8,778 nucleotides of DNA, from NCBI GenBank assembly GCA_947258895.1, contig CAMYKE010000172.1, forward strand, positions 1 through 8,778. Direction: 5' to 3'. Within the stretch, counting starts at the first letter, position 1. The number at the start of each line of letters is the position of its first letter. Below the pieces are notes generated by a model. It searched no databases, was not told the DNA's origin, and was given only the letters and a program-made list of their open reading frames with translations. Source of the DNA: an uncultured Pseudomonadales bacterium. GTDB lineage: Bacteria > Pseudomonadota > Gammaproteobacteria > Pseudomonadales > IMCC2047. The translations under genes and the position numbers were made by a program. Positions 3,993 through 8,778 of this stretch are shown piece after piece.

Positions 3993-6228
3993 ATGGCGAC
4001 ATCCCTCACTGATAGCAGTACGGTTGCCCCGATATCCCGCAAGCCCGCGCTGCTGGCTTTGTCGCTCGTCCTCGTTCTATGCATGTCGTTGGTGCTGTCG
4101 CCGCTTTTTCAGCGTGTTGAAGAGTCCCTCGGCCTCGGATGGTTGTTCCATTGGCGCGGCGCGATTGCAGCGCCCGGAACTGGGACGCAATCGGTGCGAT
4201 CGGGGAAATCGTCGGCGCGCTCGGCGTCATCGTCTCCTTGATCTACCTGTCCAGACAGATCGTTGGCCGCGCAACGTGCATGCCGAACTGATCGCCGAGC
4301 TTGACCGCCGCGGCGCCGCTGTGATTGCCCTGGATATTGCATTCAAGGAGCCACGGTCTCGCGACGAGGACCAGCCGCTGGCGAGTGCAATCCAGGCGGC
4401 TGGCAATGTCGTCCTGTTCAAATACCTGCAGCGCTCGCAGCACGGACTGACCAGCAAGGAAGGAGATCGACTGGGCATCATGGACCTGGAAACCGAGGTC
4501 CCGCCAATCCGTCCGCTCAGGAACGCCGCTGCTGCGGTCGGCACATTCACCCTGCCGAAAACGCCGTTGCGCGTAAACAAAACGAAGCTCTATACGCAAT
4601 TGACGGAGGGCGTTGAAGCGAACCTGGTACTGGCGGTTCTGCAAGTGTATTCGAAGGCGCTCCTGCCCCACATGGGCGCGCTGTTTGCCAAAGCTGCGCC
4701 GGGGGTTGTGCCAGCGGACCTGTTTGGTATCGAGTCCGACCCCCAATTACGGGCACGTGCAATTCACGCAGGATTTACCACGCATCCGGCCTTGCCCGGG
4801 CGGCTGATCACGCTTGCGTCGCAACATACCGATCCGAGCCAGCGGCAACAGCTCATAGCGATGCTGCAGGCATACGAGCAAAGGGCTGACGTGTACATTA
4901 ACTTTTACGGCCCCGAACGGACTGTGGCTACCATTGGCTACGATCAGGTATTGGGCGCGCCCGGCGCTCGCGAGTTGGTGGCCGATGTGCAGGGTAAAAT
5001 TGTCTTCGTAGGGCTCTCTGAATGGTTGCAGACCGAGCAAAGTGATAGCTATACGACGGTCTTTACCCGCGACGATGGGGTCGACCTGAGCGGCGTTGAG
5101 ATTGCCGCGACAGTTACCGCGAATTTACTCGAAGGCAGGCCGGTCAAACCGTTTCCCGGTCAGCCTGTTTTGCTGCTCGCGATGACGATTTTACTATTTC
5201 TGGTGGCCCTTTCCGGCTCCCTCAAACAGGTACTGGTCATCCAAATGTTGATCGCTGCCGCTTACGCCTTGCTTGCTCACCACCTGTTTGCCCGCTATGC
5301 ACTATGGCTGCCCCTGGCGACTCCCCTCGCGGTACTGCTGTTCACCAGTCTCGCAGCGCTCGGAGCACGCTATGTTCAATCCAGTATTGCCGGACAAGCC
5401 ATTACCGATGCGCTAAGCCACTACCTGCCCCGTGAGGCCGCACAGCAACTGAGCCAGGATATTCGCCAATTCCAGGAACAATACAGTGATGTGAAAGGGG
5501 TATGCCTGATGACCGACATCCAGGGTTATACCGCGATATCCGAGCAACTGAGTCCGAGTGACCTGCACCGCCTCATGAACAATTATTACGCAAAGCTGGT
5601 CGAGCAGGTAAAAATCCATGACGGCACGGTAGCGAACATCGTCGGCGATAGCCTGTTGGCGATCTGGACGGCCAAAGAACTGGATAGAGAATTATGCAGC
5701 CGGGTTTGTAATGCCGCTTTGAGTATCGCACAGGTGGCCAATGAAGCCGCGAGCACCGCTATTCCCCTGCCTACTTCCGTTGCGGTGCATGGTGGCAGCT
5801 TTTCACTGGGCAACCTGGGCGGTGGGGACCATTTCGAATACTCCCCGGTAGGGGATATAGTCAATACCAGCTCACGTATCGAGGGGCAGAACCGGACTTT
5901 ACGCACTCGTATATTAACCACCGATATCATTGCGCAGGGCGCATCCGGCTTTGTCCTGCGCAATCTCGGGGATTTTCCGCTAAAGAACAAGCAAGCACCG
6001 TTGTGCCTGCATGAACTGCTAGGCCATGATGCCGACATTTCCCCGGAGACACGGCTGTTAGTGAAGTGTTTTCGTGAAGCACTGGGTTATTATCAGCAAC
6101 GCGACTATGTCGCCGCGCTGAACTTGTTTGATCAGCTGGTTGCGCAACACCCCGATGATGGGCCGAGCCTCTATTACCGGGCCCGGTGTGAACAATTTCT
6201 GTCAGTCACACAATCGCCGCGGGAATAA
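3993..6228 (+). CDS. CHASE2-domain class III nucleotide cyclase, reading frame broken
   Basis: The architecture is N-terminal helix, CHASE2 sensor, three membrane helices (about 5155-5376), class III cyclase domain (about 5482-5940) and a TPR-like tail (6040-6228). It would make a cyclic nucleotide in the cytoplasm in response to an extracytoplasmic signal. The cyclase domain keeps both metal aspartates (codons 5515-5517 in MTDIQGYT and 5647-5649 in NIVGDSLLAIW) and the transition-state Asn and Arg (5863-5865, 5875-5877 in VGDIVNTSSR). The usual purine-reading Lys is Asn (5635-5637), and the usual Thr/Asp position is Ser (5842-5844). The frame is not continuous. From 3993 the sequence reads a good membrane helix and ESLGLGWLFHWRGAIAAP, then stops at 4239-4241. 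The CHASE2 core (DRWPRNVHAELI onward, 4258) and all the rest are in the next frame. That frame is open back to an ATG at 3940, but it reads Arg/Cys-rich nonsense there. Either this is a pseudogene or sequence error, or only a shortened form is made. Confidence 0.85.
4176..4261 (+). other. Anomalous segment in the CHASE2 coding region with a third-frame peptide
   Basis: The last good residue before the break ends at 4175 and the first secure CHASE2 residue after it starts at 4258, leaving 82 bp (27 codons plus one base). Neither flanking frame gives the expected first CHASE2 strand (VVIVAID type). The third frame instead reads NWDAIGAIGEIVGAL then GVIVSLIYLSRQI (4178-4261). From memory this looks like the N-terminus of a widespread hypothetical membrane-protein family (usually starting MNWEAIGAIGE and ending in YLAxQIR). 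It may be a transplanted fragment, a recombination scar, an assembly chimera, or a doubly frameshifted native CHASE2 strand. Confidence 0.5.
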
Positions 6229-6262
6229 AACACGGTACGGAAAAGATAACCCTTCTGCTTTT

Positions 6263-6288
6263 GCAGATTTACATTTATCATAATCTGC
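6263..6288. promoter_or_regulatory. Inverted repeat between cyclase and FecR/TPR gene
   Basis: GCAGATT (6263-6269) and AATCTGC (6282-6288) are perfect seven-base arms around a 12-base AT-rich centre containing TATCAT. There is no following T-run, so it is not a classical terminator. Its place 50-75 bp before the next start makes it a candidate operator or promoter element. A second, smaller dyad, ATGTG-GGA-CACAT, is at 6301-6313. Confidence 0.35.
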
Positions 6289-6336
6289 GCCAATGATGGC
6301 ATGTGGGACACATCCAATCAGCAACCAAGGGATGTC

Positions 6337-8778
6337 ATGACTGATAATTGGGGCAGAGGGACAGGTGGCTTCGGGCAGTGGTTTATTTGCTTGGTTGCGC
6401 TGCTATTGTATTGGTCTTTTCCTGTCGCTTATGCGCAGATGACGGGCAACTGTGAGCCCTGGTTAGCCAAACTGGTGAGCCTGGAAGGGCGTGCGGAGGT
6501 GTTGACGCATGGCCAGTCCCAGTGGAAAGCCGCACAGCCGGGGCAGCATTTTTGCGCCGGCGACACCCTGCGGGTCTTGCAAAACCCGGCGGCACTTCGT
6601 CTTTCCAATCAAACAGTACTGCGAGTCAAAGAACGTTCAACATTAAAGTTCGTTGAACCCAGGCAGGGATTCTGGCTGGAGTTGCTGGAAGGCTTCGTCC
6701 ATTTTATTACCCGCACCCCCAAACGTTTTGAAATTACCACGCCTTATCACAATGCTGTGGTGGAAGGCACCGAGTTTTTTGTGGCCGCAGGCGACGGACA
6801 AGGTGAGGTGGGCGTGTTTGAGGGTCAGGTCCTGGTAGCCAATGATCAGGGACAATTGAGCCTGACGGGTAATCAGCGAGCGATCGCCAGGGCAGGGACC
6901 CCGCCCCGCAAAGTCACGGCCATCAACCTGCGGGATGCCGTCGCTTGGGCGCTCTACTATCCACCCGTCCTCACGCCGAGCGATACCCCGGAAGACATAA
7001 GCAGGGAGTTGACTCATGGCCAGGCTTCACGTGCCCTGGAACGTCTTGCGGCTATGTCGGAGGCTGAAAAAAATTCCGACTTGCACGCCCTGGAAGCCGG
7101 ATTGTCATTATATCTGGGCCAGGTCGAACGCGCTTCTATCCTCCTGGCCAAGACGTTTGCAGCCGATCCCGAAAACGTCACCGCGCTGAGCCTGCAGAGC
7201 ATAACGACACTGGCAAGCGGAGATCCGCAAAAGGCCCTGCAGCAGGCACTGGCGAACACCGATCGTTGGCCGGGCGAAGCGACTGCCTGGCTAGCCTTAT
7301 CCTATGCCCAGCAGGGGGTGTTCGATCTTCCGAAGGCGCTGCAGAGTGCGCGCCAGGCCCTCGCGCTGCGTCCCAATGCAGGGCTGTTGCATGCGCGGCT
7401 GGCCGAACTGGCGCTGGCAAACGGAGAATCCCGGAAAGCATTGTTGCATGCCCAACAAGCGCAGGCCCTCGCGCCGGGGTACAGCCGCACTTACAGCGTG
7501 CTGGGGTTCGCCGCCATGAATCGCTTTGCGCTGGCCGATGCGGAGGCAGCCTTTCAGCAAGCGGCGACCCTGGATCCCTCGGACCCCATGCCGCGTCTGG
7601 GCCTGGGCCTGGCCGCGATCCGTCGCGGCGACCTGGCGCAGGGCCGGGAACTGATCGAGCTGGCAGCAATCCTGGATCCGGGAAACAGCCTGATCCGTAG
7701 TTACCTTGGTAAAGCCTACTACGAGCAGAAAAAAGTGAGCCTCGCGGCTACCGAGTTGGCAATTGCGAAACAGCTGGATCCAAATGATCCGACACCCTGG
7801 TTCTATGGCGCCATTCAAGAGCAAATGCGTAATCGCCCGGTGGAAGCCCTTGCCGCTCTGGAAAAGTCAATCGCATTAAATGATAACCGCGCAGTATATC
7901 GCTCACGCCTGCTACTCGACGCGGACAGGGCGACCCGTGGCACGAGCCTCGCGCGAATCCACGATGATCTGGGGTTCGAGCAGCTGGCCCTCGTCACGGC
8001 CGCCAAATCCTTGAGTTATGACCCAGGCAACCACTCGGCGCACCGTTTTCTTTCGGATGCCTACGCGGGGCGGTCACGCCATGAAATCGCCCGGGTCAGT
8101 GAATTGCTCCAGGCGCAGCTCCTGCAGCCCCTCAATGTCAATCCAATCCAGCCGAGGCTTACCGTTACTGATCTCAATATTGTCGCCGGCGCCGGCCCCG
8201 CCGAAGCGGCTTTTAATGAATATACTCCATTATTTGAACGTAACAGGCCACAACTCGTGGTCTCCGCTCTGGGCGGCGACAACGACACATGGGGCGAGGA
8301 AGTTGTCGTATCCGGGCTGGCTGATCGGCTTTCATACAGCCTGGGCCAGTTTCATTATGAAACCGATGGCTTTCGCCAGAATAATGACCTGGAACACGAC
8401 ATTTATAATGTGTTCGCGCAGTACGCGCTGACGCAGGACGTGAGTGTTCAGGTCGAATTGCGCAGTCGCGAAACGCAGCAGGGCGATCTAACGCAGGAAT
8501 TCGATCCGGCGATTTTCTCGGAGAGCAATCGACGCAAATTACGACATGACAGTGTGCGCCTGGGTGGGCGCGTCTCCTTGTCACCTTCACAGGATTTGAT
8601 TGGATCCTGGATCTACAGCGATCGGCGCGAAACGCTAACCAATTTCGAACCGCAATTCATCGAGGTCTTCGACCTTGCGGATGAGGGGTATCAGGTCGAG
8701 GCTCAGTATCTTTACAGAGCACCGCAGGCTAACGTCACTGCAGGGGTGGGCAGTTATGAGATAGAGACGACGACGCAG
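6337..8778 (+). CDS. Partial gene: exported FecR-domain, TPR, outer-membrane beta-barrel protein
   Basis: The frame is open for 814 codons to the right edge. The ATG at 6337 has AAGGG (6327-6331) five bases upstream. Residues 1-33 are a signal peptide with a hydrophobic core (about 15-29) and a VAYA cleavage site before Q34. Residues about 41-190 are a FecR-type domain, including LRLSNQTVLRVKERSTL and ITTPYHNAVVEGTEFFV (133-149). Residues about 225-600 are a TPR array with six helix-turn landmarks about 34 residues apart (345, 378, 412, 446, 480, 514); three are LDP encoded by identical CTGGATCC, exactly 102 bp apart. From about 609 the protein changes to alternating beta-strand sequence with aromatic residues and many Asp/Asn turns, ending in strands such as YQVEAQYLYRAP, like a TonB-receptor-type barrel. 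It is probably an outer-membrane protein with periplasmic FecR and TPR parts, for export or assembly of a surface product. It lies 108 bp downstream of the cyclase, possibly in the same transcription unit. Confidence 0.9.
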   Translation, partial: MTDNWGRGTGGFGQWFICLVALLLYWSFPVAYAQMTGNCEPWLAKLVSLEGRAEVLTHGQSQWKAAQPGQHFCAGDTLRVLQNPAALRLSNQTVLRVKERSTLKFVEPRQGFWLELLEGFVHFITRTPKRFEITTPYHNAVVEGTEFFVAAGDGQGEVGVFEGQVLVANDQGQLSLTGNQRAIARAGTPPRKVTAINLRDAVAWALYYPPVLTPSDTPEDISRELTHGQASRALERLAAMSEAEKNSDLHALEAGLSLYLGQVERASILLAKTFAADPENVTALSLQSITTLASGDPQKALQQALANTDRWPGEATAWLALSYAQQGVFDLPKALQSARQALALRPNAGLLHARLAELALANGESRKALLHAQQAQALAPGYSRTYSVLGFAAMNRFALADAEAAFQQAATLDPSDPMPRLGLGLAAIRRGDLAQGRELIELAAILDPGNSLIRSYLGKAYYEQKKVSLAATELAIAKQLDPNDPTPWFYGAIQEQMRNRPVEALAALEKSIALNDNRAVYRSRLLLDADRATRGTSLARIHDDLGFEQLALVTAAKSLSYDPGNHSAHRFLSDAYAGRSRHEIARVSELLQAQLLQPLNVNPIQPRLTVTDLNIVAGAGPAEAAFNEYTPLFERNRPQLVVSALGGDNDTWGEEVVVSGLADRLSYSLGQFHYETDGFRQNNDLEHDIYNVFAQYALTQDVSVQVELRSRETQQGDLTQEFDPAIFSESNRRKLRHDSVRLGGRVSLSPSQDLIGSWIYSDRRETLTNFEPQFIEVFDLADEGYQVEAQYLYRAPQANVTAGVGSYEIETTTQ

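Noticed and set aside
3940..4254. N-terminal extension of the cyclase in the downstream frame from the ATG at 3940
   Set aside because: This stretch reads as Arg/Cys/Ser-rich sequence with no helix, while the frame from 3993 gives a proper membrane helix and CHASE2 lead-in. It is open by chance.
7297..7824. Minus-strand open frames of up to about 175 codons opposite the TPR region
   Set aside because: They are antisense shadows of a GC-rich repeat-protein gene, and the plus frame has continuous TPR sequence here.

Overview
The window looks like a chromosomal segment of a proteobacterium, most likely a gammaproteobacterium. The reasons are strong AGGAG-type ribosome binding sites, moderate to high GC in most of the window, a CRP-type regulator, a CHASE2-type class III nucleotide cyclase, and a FecR/TPR/outer-membrane-barrel protein. 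No species can be assigned by reading alone. There are no RNA genes, transposases or CRISPR arrays that I can see.

Layout. Positions 1-2925 hold five genes, all on the minus strand. Read in transcription order they are: a 162-residue three-helix membrane protein (2925-2437), a 95-residue helical protein (2233-1946), a 110-residue conserved-type small protein (1616-1284), a 286-residue two-helix membrane protein (1130-270), and a gene that runs off the left edge (273-1). The spacers between the first four genes are long (about 150-330 bp) and rich in dyads. The last two genes overlap by four bases (ATGA). A CRP/FNR-type regulator (3897-3259, minus) is divergent from a CHASE2/class III nucleotide cyclase gene (3993-6228, plus). 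The cyclase is followed by the start of a large exported FecR-TPR-beta-barrel protein (6337 to the right edge, plus).

Right half. The regulator keeps the cyclic-nucleotide phosphate-binding cassette and a CRP-like recognition helix, and the cyclase keeps its two metal aspartates and its transition-state Asn/Arg pair. Together they look like a local cyclic-nucleotide signalling module next to a cell-surface protein. The cyclase reading frame is broken inside the CHASE2 domain. The N-terminal helix is in one frame and the rest in another. The roughly 82 bp between them matches CHASE2 in neither frame, but in the third frame encodes a peptide that looks like the N-terminus of an unrelated membrane-protein family.

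Left half. The most interesting signal is a motif of about 21 residues (NIS-[IV]-SGGK-x3-GN-[VI]-VQG-x2-NK). It occurs at the very C-terminus of the 286-residue membrane protein and again at the very N-terminus of the overlapping downstream gene. Paired short Gly/Asn/Gln/Val motifs at facing ends of adjacent gene products are the hallmark of bacterial amyloid-signalling pairs. I therefore propose that these two genes form a transmembrane sensor and cytoplasmic partner that communicate through this motif. This DNA is also visibly more AT-rich than the rest of the window. The partner's output domain lies outside the window.
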